Shown here: piece by piece, positions 38,359 through 46,490 of the stretch | Numbering within the stretch: the first letter of the stretch is position 1 | Layout: the number at the start of each line of letters is the position of its first letter | Origin: Sulfopaludibacter sp035606355 | GTDB lineage: Bacteria > Acidobacteriota > Terriglobia > Bryobacterales > Bryobacteraceae | Length of the DNA: 64,000 nt | Assembly (NCBI GenBank): GCA_035606355.1 | Contig: DATNFO010000080.1 | Span: forward strand, 33,931-97,930 | Reading direction: 5' to 3' | Program-made: the position numbers and the translations under genes | The notes under the pieces: model-generated | Seen by the model: the letters and a program-made list of their open reading frames with translations, nothing else | What the model was told of the DNA's origin: nothing | Databases searched by the model: none

Positions 38359-38802
38359 ATGCCATTCGCTCTCGTTATAGAGGATGATTCCATCAGCGCC
38401 AGCGTCGTCGCTCACGTCCTCGAACGCAAAAGCTACACGACTCTCAGCACGGTGGACCCGAAAGAAGCCACCCGCCTCTGCCGCGAGTTCAAAATCGACG
38501 TCATCATCGCGGACCTTCTGCTTCATTCGCCTTTTTCAGGTACGGACGTGGCGCTGACGGTCCGCCGCGAATGCGAGCAAATCCCCGTGCTGTTTGTTTC
38601 GGGCACGCCGCTGGAAGGTTGGTCGGAATCCGACCTCTCGAACATCGAAGCCCTGCTGCCGGGCAGGGTCGAATTCCTCATGAAACCGTTTACGGCGGCC
38701 GACCTGTTGACCGCCGTCGCGAAGCTGCTCCACCGCTCGTACTCGGAACTCGATATCCGCTCGGCAGTTCAACTGGCGAAGAGTTTTCGCCAGGGCGCCT
38801 GA
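38359..38802 (+). CDS. Single-domain response regulator
   Basis: 147 aa from ATG 38359 (MPFALVIEDDSISASVVAHV). Receiver domain with acidic pair Glu8/Asp9, phosphoacceptor Asp52 (DVIIADLLLHSPFSG), FVSGTPLEG and lysine in FLMKPFTAADLL. It has a short C-terminal helix (SAVQLAKSFRQGA) and no output domain. It is divergent from the other single-domain regulator. A TACAAT box at 38342-38347 lies just before the start. Confidence 0.88.
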   Translation: MPFALVIEDDSISASVVAHVLERKSYTTLSTVDPKEATRLCREFKIDVIIADLLLHSPFSGTDVALTVRRECEQIPVLFVSGTPLEGWSESDLSNIEALLPGRVEFLMKPFTAADLLTAVAKLLHRSYSELDIRSAVQLAKSFRQGA

Positions 38803-38815
38803 GGGTCAAAGTGCG

Positions 38816-39883
38816 CTAGACTCTTCCCGGTTTGCCCTTGCGCGCGGCTTTGTGAATCTGCTTCACCCATCGCTTATAGGTCTGCGCCGCCGCCACATCC
38901 GTCATGCGCTCATGATGCCGCGCTTCGGCCGCCAGTTTCCGATAGCTCTCCCACCGCTCGCGCGTGATGGACCCGTCTTCCAACGCGATCCGCACGGCGC
39001 ATCCCGGCTCGCCGGCATGCGAGCAATCGCCGTACCGGCAGCCCTCCGCGGCGCTCCTGATTTCCGCGAATGTCTCGTCGACACTCCCGGCGCCCGCCCA
39101 TAACTGTAGCTCGCGCATTCCGGGAGTATCGACGATCGCTCCTCCGCCAGGCAGCGGCGCCAGTTCGCGATGCGTGGTGGTGTGCCGCCCGGTTCCCGAA
39201 TCGCGCGTCGCTCCGGTCCGCAGATGCTCGCGTCCCAGCAGCGCGTTCGCGATGCTCGATTTTCCCGCGCCTGACGATCCAAGCAGCGCCACCGTTCTTC
39301 CAAACGCCAGAAACTCGCGGAGCGCTTCGATGCCGCCCGCCTGCGTCGCGGATGTGACCACGATGGCCGCGCCGCCCGCCACCGCTTCGGTCTCGCGCAC
39401 GCGCAGCGGCACGTCCTCGCAGACATCGGCTTTGTTGAGCACGATCACCGGGCGCGCACCGCTTTCCGCGGATAGGGTCAAGTAGCGCTCCATGCGCCGC
39501 GGGTTGAAATCGGAATCGAGTCCGGTCACCAGAAATACCACTTCGATGTTTGCAGCGATGGGCTGCTGCTGTTCCCTGCGTCCGGCGGCGCGCCGCGCAA
39601 AGCAGGTGGAGCGCGGCAGCACGGCCTCCACAATGGCCTGGTCTGTGCCAACCAGGCGCGCTGCAACCCAGTCGCCGGTCACGGGCATCTCGGCGGGGCA
39701 GGCGGAGCGGTGCCACAGTGCGCCCGAAGGCTCGGCCGCCACGTCTCCGGCGTCGGTGAACAGACGATATTGATCTCGATGAGCTTGCGCAACACGTCCC
39801 AGAATGAGGGCGCCGCGCAGCGCGGGAAGGTGCTGGAATGCATGGTGGACGCGCGAATCCGCACCCAGGGCTTGCAGGTTCAT
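38816..39883 (-). CDS. rsgA: Ribosome biogenesis GTPase RsgA
   Basis: 355 aa. RsgA helps mature the 30S subunit and hydrolyses GTP when bound to it. The circularly permuted GTPase motifs are seen: LNKADVC (G4) comes first, then GSSGAGKSSIANALLG (G1) and DTPGMREL (G3). An N-terminal OB-fold (MPVTGDWVAARLVG) and a C-terminal zinc knuckle (CRYGDCSHAGEPGC) complete the protein. Basic residues close the C-terminus (KAARKGKPGRV). Confidence 0.95.
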   Translation of the reverse strand: MNLQALGADSRVHHAFQHLPALRGALILGRVAQAHRDQYRLFTDAGDVAAEPSGALWHRSACPAEMPVTGDWVAARLVGTDQAIVEAVLPRSTCFARRAAGRREQQQPIAANIEVVFLVTGLDSDFNPRRMERYLTLSAESGARPVIVLNKADVCEDVPLRVRETEAVAGGAAIVVTSATQAGGIEALREFLAFGRTVALLGSSGAGKSSIANALLGREHLRTGATRDSGTGRHTTTHRELAPLPGGGAIVDTPGMRELQLWAGAGSVDETFAEIRSAAEGCRYGDCSHAGEPGCAVRIALEDGSITRERWESYRKLAAEARHHERMTDVAAAQTYKRWVKQIHKAARKGKPGRV

Positions 39884-39920
39884 TTCAGACTGTCCTTAAT
39901 TGGTGAGAGGGTGGGAGACA

Positions 39921-39938
39921 CCACGCCTCAGGGCGTGG
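39921..39938. repeat. CCACGCC-TCAG-GGCGTGG hairpin
   Basis: Seven-base perfect arms around a four-base loop between divergent rsgA and the S9 peptidase. No T-run follows, so it is unlikely to be an intrinsic terminator. Confidence 0.5.
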
Positions 39939-40072
39939 ACCACAGGCCGGATTGGCTTAGCGGACAGTCATAGGCTGAACTGAGAATACCATTGAGCGGA
40001 ACTGCTGCGCACGCCCCCGCGGCCTGTTTTCCCGCCGCCGTCCGAGTTCTGATAGCATCATCCCTAACGCTT

Positions 40073-42622
40073 ATGAAAGCCCTTACCCGATTCGCCGGCT
40101 TGCTGGCTTGCGCATGCCTTCTTTGGTCCGCGGATTCCTACCAGAAACCGTCCAAAGTGGTGCTGGATCTGCTGAACGCACCCCCGACCCCGACCCTGAA
40201 CGTCAGCCCGAATCACGCCTATGCGATTCAGGGCAGTCCCGTGCGCTACCCGCCGATTTCGGAGCTGTCTGCGCCCATGTACAGGCTGGCGGGCATTCGC
40301 ATTAACCCGGCTACCAACGGGTTGCACAACGTTACCTTCAACACCGGCCTCAAGCTGGTGAAGATTCCGGAGGGCATTGAGGTGCCGCTCGCCGTTCCGG
40401 CGGGGGCGCGCGTGAGCACTGCGCGCTGGAGTCCCGATGGCAGCCACTTCGCTTTCACCAACACCACCGCGAACGCAATTGAGGTGTGGGTCGGCGAAAC
40501 GGCCACTGGGCGCGTTCATAAGGTTCCCGGCCTGAAGCTGAATGAAGTGCTGGGGGCGGCTGCCGGCGGACGCGGCGGCGCTGCCGCGGGTGGCGCGCTG
40601 CAGTGGATGCCCGATGGCAAAAGCCTGCTGGTGCACGCGGTGCGAGCCAATCGCGGCGTTGAGCCTCCCGAGCCGAAAGTGCCGCTCGGTCCGCATGTGC
40701 AGGAAAGCCTCGGCGTCGGGCGCGGCGCTCGCACCTTCGAAGACATGCTGCAGAACCCGCACGATGAAGATCTGTTCGAGTATTACGGCACCGCGCAACT
40801 GGCGATCGCGGATATGACCACCGGTGAGCTTTCCCGCATCGGCAAGCCGGCGATTGTCGAATCGGCGCGCGTTTCTCCCGACGGCAAATACTTCATCGTT
40901 ACCACCATCCACCGGCCGTTCTCGTATTCCTATCCGGCCCGGCAGTTTCCCAAGGAAATCGAAGTCTGGGACCGCACGGGCGCAGTCTTGAAAAAGGTGC
41001 AGAGCCTGCCGCTCGGCGGCGGTGGCCGCGGAGCCGGAGCCGGCGCGCTCACCGACGATGAGGAGAGCCAGCCCGCCAACGGTCCCCGCAACTTGCAGTG
41101 GCGTCCGCTCGAGCCCAGCACCTTGCTCTGGATCGAAGGCACGGGCGGCCCTGCGCGCGGCGGACGCAACGGCGCGGCGAATGCCGCTCCTGCGACTCCA
41201 GCCCACGACAAGGTGTTCGCGCAGAAAGCGCCCTTCAACAGCGCCGCGAGCGTCATCTTTGAGATCGGTAAGCGCCTGCCCGGGCTGCTGTTCACGCAGA
41301 AGGCTAACCTTGCCATCATCGATGCCGGCGGCGGTCGCGGTGGCGCCGGCGGCGGCGCGCCCGGCGCGAACGGACGCACTCCGCAAGCGGCCCTGCTGAT
41401 CGATTTCGATCATCCCAAAGCCGAGCCGAAGAAGCTCTGGACGCGCACGCCCAATAGCCGCTATACCGATCCGGGCCGGCCGCTCGAAGAGACCACGCCC
41501 GACGGCGAGCGCGTCGTGAGGCTGGATGGAGATGCCGTTTTCCTGAGCGGCATGGGAGCGTCGGCGGCGGGCGACCATCCGTTCCTCAATCGCTACAATC
41601 TGGCGACCGGCGAAACCAAGCCGCTCTTCAAGTGCGATGACGACCATTACGAAGTGGTGGATGCGCTCCTCGATGCGCACGGCGACCGCCTGCTGACGCG
41701 GCGCGAGAGCCCCACTGAGCCGCCGAATTACTACGTGCGGGCCGGCGGCGCCTCGCTCAAGGCCATCACGCACTTTGCCGATCCGCAGCCGCTCATGCGC
41801 AAAGTCTCCAAGCAACTGGTCACATACAAGCGCGAGGACGGCGTGGACATGAGCTTCGTGCTCTACCTGCCGCCGGATTACAAGCCAGGCACGCGCCTGC
41901 CCACCGTGGTCTGGGCCTATCCGCGGGAATTCGAAGACGCGAGTTCGGCGGGGGAAGTGAGTGGGTCCACGAAGATGTTCACCACTGTCGGTGGTTACTC
42001 GGAGATCTTCTTTGCGCTCGAAGGGTATGCTGTTCTGGACAACGCGTCGATGCCGATCGTCGGCGACCGGCGCACGGTCAACGATCACTTCGTCGAGCAG
42101 GTGGTGATGGACGCGAAGGCGGCCATCGATAAAGCCGTGGAGATGGGAGTCACGGACCCGGCGCGCGTCGGCGTCGGCGGCCACAGCTACGGCGCGTTCA
42201 TGACGGACAACCTGCTGGCACACTGCAACTTCTTCAAGGCCGGCATCGCGGAAAGCGGAGCGCCCAATCGCACGCTGACCCCGTTCGGCTTCCAGAACGA
42301 GCGTCGAACCATCTGGCAGGCGCAGGAGACATACCTGAAAATGTCGCCGTTCATGTACGCCGACAAAATCAAGACGCCGCTGCTGTTGATCCACGGAGAA
42401 ATGGACGATAACGATGGAACGTTCCCCATTCAATCGGAGCGCATGTACGAAGCGGTCCGCGGAAATGGAGGAACCGTCCGTCTGGTCTTCCTGCCATACG
42501 AAGCACACGGGTATCGCGCCAAGGAAACCGTCGAAGATGTGCTCTGGGAGAAGTTCCAGTGGTTCGATAAGTACGTGAAGAACGCGACGCCCGCATCGGC
42601 CACCACCGCCGAACAACGCTAG
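40073..42622 (+). CDS. Prolyl-oligopeptidase-family (S9) serine peptidase, secreted
   Basis: 849 aa from ATG 40073 with signal peptide MKALTRFAGLLACACLLWSA. The N-terminal two thirds are a beta-propeller (STARWSPDGSHFAFTNTTAN, ARVSPDGKYFIVTT) interrupted by Gly/Ala-rich loops. The C-terminal alpha/beta-hydrolase has Ser705 in GGHSYGAF, aspartate near 777 in HGEMDDNDGTFP and His812 in YEAHGYR. It probably cleaves peptides in the periplasm. A modular palindromic repeat follows the stop. Confidence 0.93.
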   Translation: MKALTRFAGLLACACLLWSADSYQKPSKVVLDLLNAPPTPTLNVSPNHAYAIQGSPVRYPPISELSAPMYRLAGIRINPATNGLHNVTFNTGLKLVKIPEGIEVPLAVPAGARVSTARWSPDGSHFAFTNTTANAIEVWVGETATGRVHKVPGLKLNEVLGAAAGGRGGAAAGGALQWMPDGKSLLVHAVRANRGVEPPEPKVPLGPHVQESLGVGRGARTFEDMLQNPHDEDLFEYYGTAQLAIADMTTGELSRIGKPAIVESARVSPDGKYFIVTTIHRPFSYSYPARQFPKEIEVWDRTGAVLKKVQSLPLGGGGRGAGAGALTDDEESQPANGPRNLQWRPLEPSTLLWIEGTGGPARGGRNGAANAAPATPAHDKVFAQKAPFNSAASVIFEIGKRLPGLLFTQKANLAIIDAGGGRGGAGGGAPGANGRTPQAALLIDFDHPKAEPKKLWTRTPNSRYTDPGRPLEETTPDGERVVRLDGDAVFLSGMGASAAGDHPFLNRYNLATGETKPLFKCDDDHYEVVDALLDAHGDRLLTRRESPTEPPNYYVRAGGASLKAITHFADPQPLMRKVSKQLVTYKREDGVDMSFVLYLPPDYKPGTRLPTVVWAYPREFEDASSAGEVSGSTKMFTTVGGYSEIFFALEGYAVLDNASMPIVGDRRTVNDHFVEQVVMDAKAAIDKAVEMGVTDPARVGVGGHSYGAFMTDNLLAHCNFFKAGIAESGAPNRTLTPFGFQNERRTIWQAQETYLKMSPFMYADKIKTPLLLIHGEMDDNDGTFPIQSERMYEAVRGNGGTVRLVFLPYEAHGYRAKETVEDVLWEKFQWFDKYVKNATPASATTAEQR

Positions 42623-42647
42623 ATCGCCGCACGCCGCGGCGTTCAAC

Positions 42648-42739
42648 ACGTGCCGACAGGAATCCTGCCTGTCGGGTCGCGCGATGCGCGACTGGGCGAG
42701 CGGACGCTCGCCGCAACAGGAAGGATTCCTGTTGCCACC
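42648..42739. repeat. Compound palindromic repeat downstream of the S9 peptidase
   Basis: Modules: ACGTGCC then GACAGGAATCCTGCCTGTC, GTCGCGCGATGCGCGAC, GGGCGAGCG/CGCTCGCC, and GCAACAGGAA/TTCCTGTTGC around GGA. The order matches the compound copy at 19.2 kb in part, with loop changes (compensating or at hairpin tips). Confidence 0.85.
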
Positions 42740-42786
42740 GAAGCCGTAACATAGAAATCGCTTGCTGGCTCCATCCAACTTTTGAA

Positions 42787-42816
42787 TTGGACTTCGCCCC
42801 CGGCGGAGCCTATTCT
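42787..42816 (+). promoter_or_regulatory. Possible promoter of the nitrate assimilation operon
   Basis: TTGGAC (42787-42792), 18 bases, TATTCT (42811-42816), giving a leader of about 100 bases before the GTG at 42922. Both boxes are weak. The leader contains a GCGC-TTA-GCGC hairpin near 42840 that might serve in regulation. Confidence 0.3.
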
Positions 42817-42921
42817 GTGAGCAGGCAGTGCTGAAGCTGCGCTTAGCGCTCACCGTCTGACACCCCGGACCCAGGCCGTCCGATGTTTAGCAGTTCACTT
42901 TGAACACCGGAGGCTAACGGA

Positions 42922-44328
42922 GTGTCTTTACTGCTGCTCGATCGAGCAGAGCAGGGCGAAACTGTAATCCGGCCGCGCCCGGGGGAGCAGTACCGGTTCC
43001 ACTTCGATATGTCGAAGTGCATTGGATGCCGTTGCTGCGAAGTGGCCTGCGCCGAGCAAAACGGCAACTCGCTCGACGTGAATTGGCGGCGCGTGGGCGA
43101 GATCGAGGGCGGAGCGTACCCGTTCACACAGCGGTTCTACCTTTCCATGGGTTGCAACCACTGTCTGGAACCTTCGTGTCTGAAGGGCTGTCCCGTCAAC
43201 GCATATAACAAAGACGCCGTCACCGGTCTGGTGCTGCACAGCGCCAGCACATGCATAGGCTGTGGCTACTGCACGTGGAACTGCCCATACGGCGTGCCGC
43301 AGTATAACCCCGACCGCGGTGTAGTCGGCAAGTGCGACATGTGCTTCGGCCGGCTGCAGCAGGAGCGCACTCCAGCATGCGCCGCCGCCTGCCCCGAAAC
43401 CGCCATCGAAATCGAGCTGGTCAATATTTCCGAATGGCGCGCCGACCATCAAGCGGCCAATGCTCCTGGACTTCCTTCCGCGGAGCAGACGCTTTCGACC
43501 ACGCGCATCACCCTTCCCGCGAACATCTCCTCCGACCTGCGGCGGGCGGATTTCGACCGCGTCCGGCCGGAAGATCCGCACCTGCCGCTCGTGGGGATGC
43601 TCGTGCTGACACAGCTTTCCGCCGGCGCGTTTCTCGGCCTCGCGATTTTGAAACCGCAAGGTCCCGTCGCGGCCGCGGCGGCGCTCCTGGTGGCGTTCCT
43701 TTCGCTGGGCGCCTCGACGCTCCACTTGGGACGTCCCGTCTTTGCGTTTCGCGCGGTGCGTATGTGGAGACGGTCCTGGCTCAGCCGCGAGGTGCTGGCG
43801 TTCTCGCTGTTCGCAGCAGCAGCGGCGGCGTCCGTCGTCGCCCGGCCCATAACGTCTATTGCGGCGGCACTCGGATTCGCCGGAGTTACGGCGAGCGCCT
43901 TCATCTATCTGGTGCCCGCCCGCCCCGCGTGGAACAGCAAGAGCACGCTGGCCGATTTTTACCTGACGGCTCTGATGCTTGGTCCGCTGTTCCTCGCGAC
44001 TCTCGGGGTTGCGGTTCCCGTGTTCCCCCTCGCGGCGGCATCGTCGCTGCAACTGCTCAACTGCGTTCTGAAGCTGATCGTGATGGCCGCCTCCGACGAA
44101 TTCGAATTGCGCGCCAGCTCGCGGCTGCTCGCTCAGGATCTTCGCGCTGTCCTGTTGGCGCGGATCGCGCTGTTGATTGCGGGAGGCATTGTCCTGCCGC
44201 TGGCCGGGCACGCCGCCATCGGTTTCGGCGCGGCGCTCGCGGGCGAACTGCTGTCCCGATATCTCTTCTTCGTCTCGGTAGTGCCGCGAAATATGGCCGC
44301 GTCCTTCTTCCGCCGGGAGGCTGCGTGA
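42922..44328 (+). CDS. DmsB-DmsC-like fusion: iron-sulfur electron-transfer subunit with quinol anchor
   Basis: 468 aa with a GTG start behind a GGAGG ribosome site. Residues about 25-190 hold four ferredoxin-type cysteine groups (CIGCRCCEVAC, CNHCLEPSCLKGCP, CIGCGYCTWNCP, CDMC with CAAACP), enough for four [4Fe-4S] clusters as in DmsB/NrfC. Residues about 215-460 form eight membrane helices with the DmsC-like LHLGRPVFAFRAVRMWRRSW. In the family DmsB and DmsC are usually separate. No Tat signal is present, so the clusters face the cytoplasm. The stop overlaps the nitrate reductase start (GTGA), so it most likely passes electrons from quinol to that enzyme. Confidence 0.9.
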   Translation: MSLLLLDRAEQGETVIRPRPGEQYRFHFDMSKCIGCRCCEVACAEQNGNSLDVNWRRVGEIEGGAYPFTQRFYLSMGCNHCLEPSCLKGCPVNAYNKDAVTGLVLHSASTCIGCGYCTWNCPYGVPQYNPDRGVVGKCDMCFGRLQQERTPACAAACPETAIEIELVNISEWRADHQAANAPGLPSAEQTLSTTRITLPANISSDLRRADFDRVRPEDPHLPLVGMLVLTQLSAGAFLGLAILKPQGPVAAAAALLVAFLSLGASTLHLGRPVFAFRAVRMWRRSWLSREVLAFSLFAAAAAASVVARPITSIAAALGFAGVTASAFIYLVPARPAWNSKSTLADFYLTALMLGPLFLATLGVAVPVFPLAAASSLQLLNCVLKLIVMAASDEFELRASSRLLAQDLRAVLLARIALLIAGGIVLPLAGHAAIGFGAALAGELLSRYLFFVSVVPRNMAASFFRREAA

Positions 44329-46490
44329 ACCTGAGCCGTCTGATCGGACTGGACACTCTCTCCGCGCAGTACGCTTACGCGGACGACCCGATGTTTGGAC
44401 ATACCGCGGCGTCCCGCGTCGCGGACCGTTGGACGCGCACCACGTGCGGTTACTGCTCTGTTGGTTGCGGCATGCTGCTGGGCACGCGAGATGGTCGCGC
44501 GGTAGCGGTTCGCGGAGATGCCGGTCATCCGGTGAATCGCGGGAAGCTCTGTCCAAAAGGATTATCGGAACACCACACTCTCTCCGCTCCCGGGCGCGCT
44601 CTCTATCCGATGCTCGAAGGCCGCCGGATCTCGTGGGATCGGGCGCTGGAGGAAATGGCCGCCCGTTTTCGATCCATTCAGCAGCGGCACGGCGCCAATT
44701 CGGTCGCGGTCATCGGTACCGGACAGCTTGTTACCGAAGAGTTCTACGCGCTGGGAAAGCTTGTGCAACTCGGGCTCGGCACCACGAACTTCGACGGCAA
44801 CACCACGTTGTGCATGGCCAGCGCCGTGTCGGGTTACAAGCGCACGTTCGGCAGCGACGGACCTCCCGGATGTTATGACGACCTCGCCATTGCCGATTTC
44901 ATTCTGCTGATCGGCGCCAACATCGCCGAGAACCATCCGATTCTGTGCCAGCGCCTGCTGGACAATCCGCGCACCACGCTGGTGGTTGCGGACCCGCGCA
45001 GGACCAAGACCGCGATGCTCGCCGACATCTACGTGCCCCTCAAACCGCGCTCCGATATCGCACTGTTGAACGCGATGGCGCACGTGCTGATCCGCGACGG
45101 CATGATCCACCGCGAGTACATTGCGGCGCATACCAGCGGCTTCGATGAATTGAAAGAGCACGTCGCAAAATTCACGCCGGAATATGCGGCGCGGATTGCG
45201 GGAGTCGATGCGGAGCTGATCGAGCGTCTTGCGATGCTGTACGGCCGTGCGAAGGCCGCGTTCATCGGCTGGACAATGGGCGTCAATCACTCGACGCAGG
45301 GCGCCGAAACCGTCAACGCGATCAACAATCTCGCATTGCTGACCGGGCAGATCGGCCGGGCCGGCGCGTCGCCGTTTTCGATCACCGGACAGTGCAACGC
45401 GATGGGCACGCGCGAGGCGGGGTTCACGTCCGGGCTCCCCGGCTATCGAAAATTCGAGAGCGCTTCCGATCGGGCGGAGCTTGCGGCTCTGTGGAACATC
45501 GATGCCTCGCGGATTCCATCCAAACGAGGCTTAGCCTATCCCGACATCATCGAGGCGGCACTTTCCAAACGCGTTCGCGGACTGTGGATCATCGCCACCA
45601 ATCCGGTAGTCTCCTTTCCGAATCGCGACGTTCTCATTCAGGCGCTGCAGACACTCGAATTCCTGGTGGTTCAGGATGGATTTCATCCCACGCCGACGTC
45701 TGAACTGGCCCATCTGGTGCTCCCGGCGGCGATTTGGGGCGAGAAGGAGGGCACCTACACGAACTCCGAGCGGCGTGTCAGCAAGGTCAACGCCGCTGTG
45801 CAACCGCCGGGCGAGGCCAAGCCGGACTTCGACATTTTTCTGGCTCTTGCCGCGCAGCTTGGAGTTCGCGACGAGTTGTTCCGCGGCTGGAGCGGCCCGC
45901 GCGATGCGTTCGAGGAGTGGAAGCGCGTCTCCGAGGGGCGGATGTGCGACTACAGCGCGATGAGTTATGAATCGATTGAAGCGGCAGGCGGAATTCAGTG
46001 GGGCGGCCCGCGACTGTATGAAGACGGCCGCTTCCCCACCGAGGATGGCCGCGCGCGGTTCCACGCCATCGAATGGCAGCCCTTCCCGGAGCAGCCGAAT
46101 CGGGAATATCCGTTCGTGCTGAACACCGGCCGCACGGTGGAACATTGGCATACGCGGACGAAGACGGGCCAGGTTCCGATTCTGCAAGGAATGTCTCCGC
46201 GAGCCTGGCTGGAGATGAATCCGCGGGATGCCCGCCGCCTGAAATTGAAGGCGCACGATCGCGTATCGCTCGAATCCGCGCGCAGCCGCGTGGAAAATAT
46301 CGAGCTCCGGGTGACCGAGATCGTCGCCCCCGGCCAGGTCTTCATGCCCTTTCATTTCGCGGAGACGAATTCGAATATCGTCACGCAAAGCGCCTATGAC
46401 CCGATCTCGCGCGAACCGAACTTCAAGCAGTGCGCGGTGAAAGTCACAAAAACCGAGTCCTCTGGAGCATCACGATGGAAGATCTTGTAG
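44325..46490 (+). CDS. nasA: Assimilatory nitrate reductase catalytic subunit
   Basis: 721 aa from GTG 44325, a 4-bp overlap with the previous stop. It reduces nitrate to nitrite. The N-terminal [4Fe-4S] site is CGYCSVGC (Cys40, 43, 47) with LCPKGL (about 75). The Mo ligand is the cysteine near 163 in GNTTLCMASAVSGYKRTFG. IGANIAENHPILCQRLL, ITGQCNAMGTREAG and LNTGRTVEHWHTRTKTGQVP are typical of the NarB/NasA group, and the C-terminal domain binds molybdopterin guanine dinucleotide. It lacks the extra [2Fe-2S] tail of Klebsiella NasA and any Tat signal. The 3' end overlaps nirB by 16 bp. Confidence 0.95.
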   Translation: MNLSRLIGLDTLSAQYAYADDPMFGHTAASRVADRWTRTTCGYCSVGCGMLLGTRDGRAVAVRGDAGHPVNRGKLCPKGLSEHHTLSAPGRALYPMLEGRRISWDRALEEMAARFRSIQQRHGANSVAVIGTGQLVTEEFYALGKLVQLGLGTTNFDGNTTLCMASAVSGYKRTFGSDGPPGCYDDLAIADFILLIGANIAENHPILCQRLLDNPRTTLVVADPRRTKTAMLADIYVPLKPRSDIALLNAMAHVLIRDGMIHREYIAAHTSGFDELKEHVAKFTPEYAARIAGVDAELIERLAMLYGRAKAAFIGWTMGVNHSTQGAETVNAINNLALLTGQIGRAGASPFSITGQCNAMGTREAGFTSGLPGYRKFESASDRAELAALWNIDASRIPSKRGLAYPDIIEAALSKRVRGLWIIATNPVVSFPNRDVLIQALQTLEFLVVQDGFHPTPTSELAHLVLPAAIWGEKEGTYTNSERRVSKVNAAVQPPGEAKPDFDIFLALAAQLGVRDELFRGWSGPRDAFEEWKRVSEGRMCDYSAMSYESIEAAGGIQWGGPRLYEDGRFPTEDGRARFHAIEWQPFPEQPNREYPFVLNTGRTVEHWHTRTKTGQVPILQGMSPRAWLEMNPRDARRLKLKAHDRVSLESARSRVENIELRVTEIVAPGQVFMPFHFAETNSNIVTQSAYDPISREPNFKQCAVKVTKTESSGASRWKIL

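Noticed and set aside
39921..39938. Intrinsic terminator between rsgA and the S9 peptidase
   Set aside because: The hairpin has no following T-run and lies between divergent genes, where a terminator is not expected.
40064..42853. A 929-codon open frame on the minus strand opposite the S9 peptidase
   Set aside because: High GC keeps antisense frames open. The plus frame has a signal peptide, propeller and intact catalytic triad, and the antisense product shows no domain.
43332..44324. N-terminal extension of the nitrate reductase frame
   Set aside because: It overlaps the Fe-S/anchor gene and reads as Arg-rich nonsense; the GTG at 44325 fits family length and the operon's overlaps.
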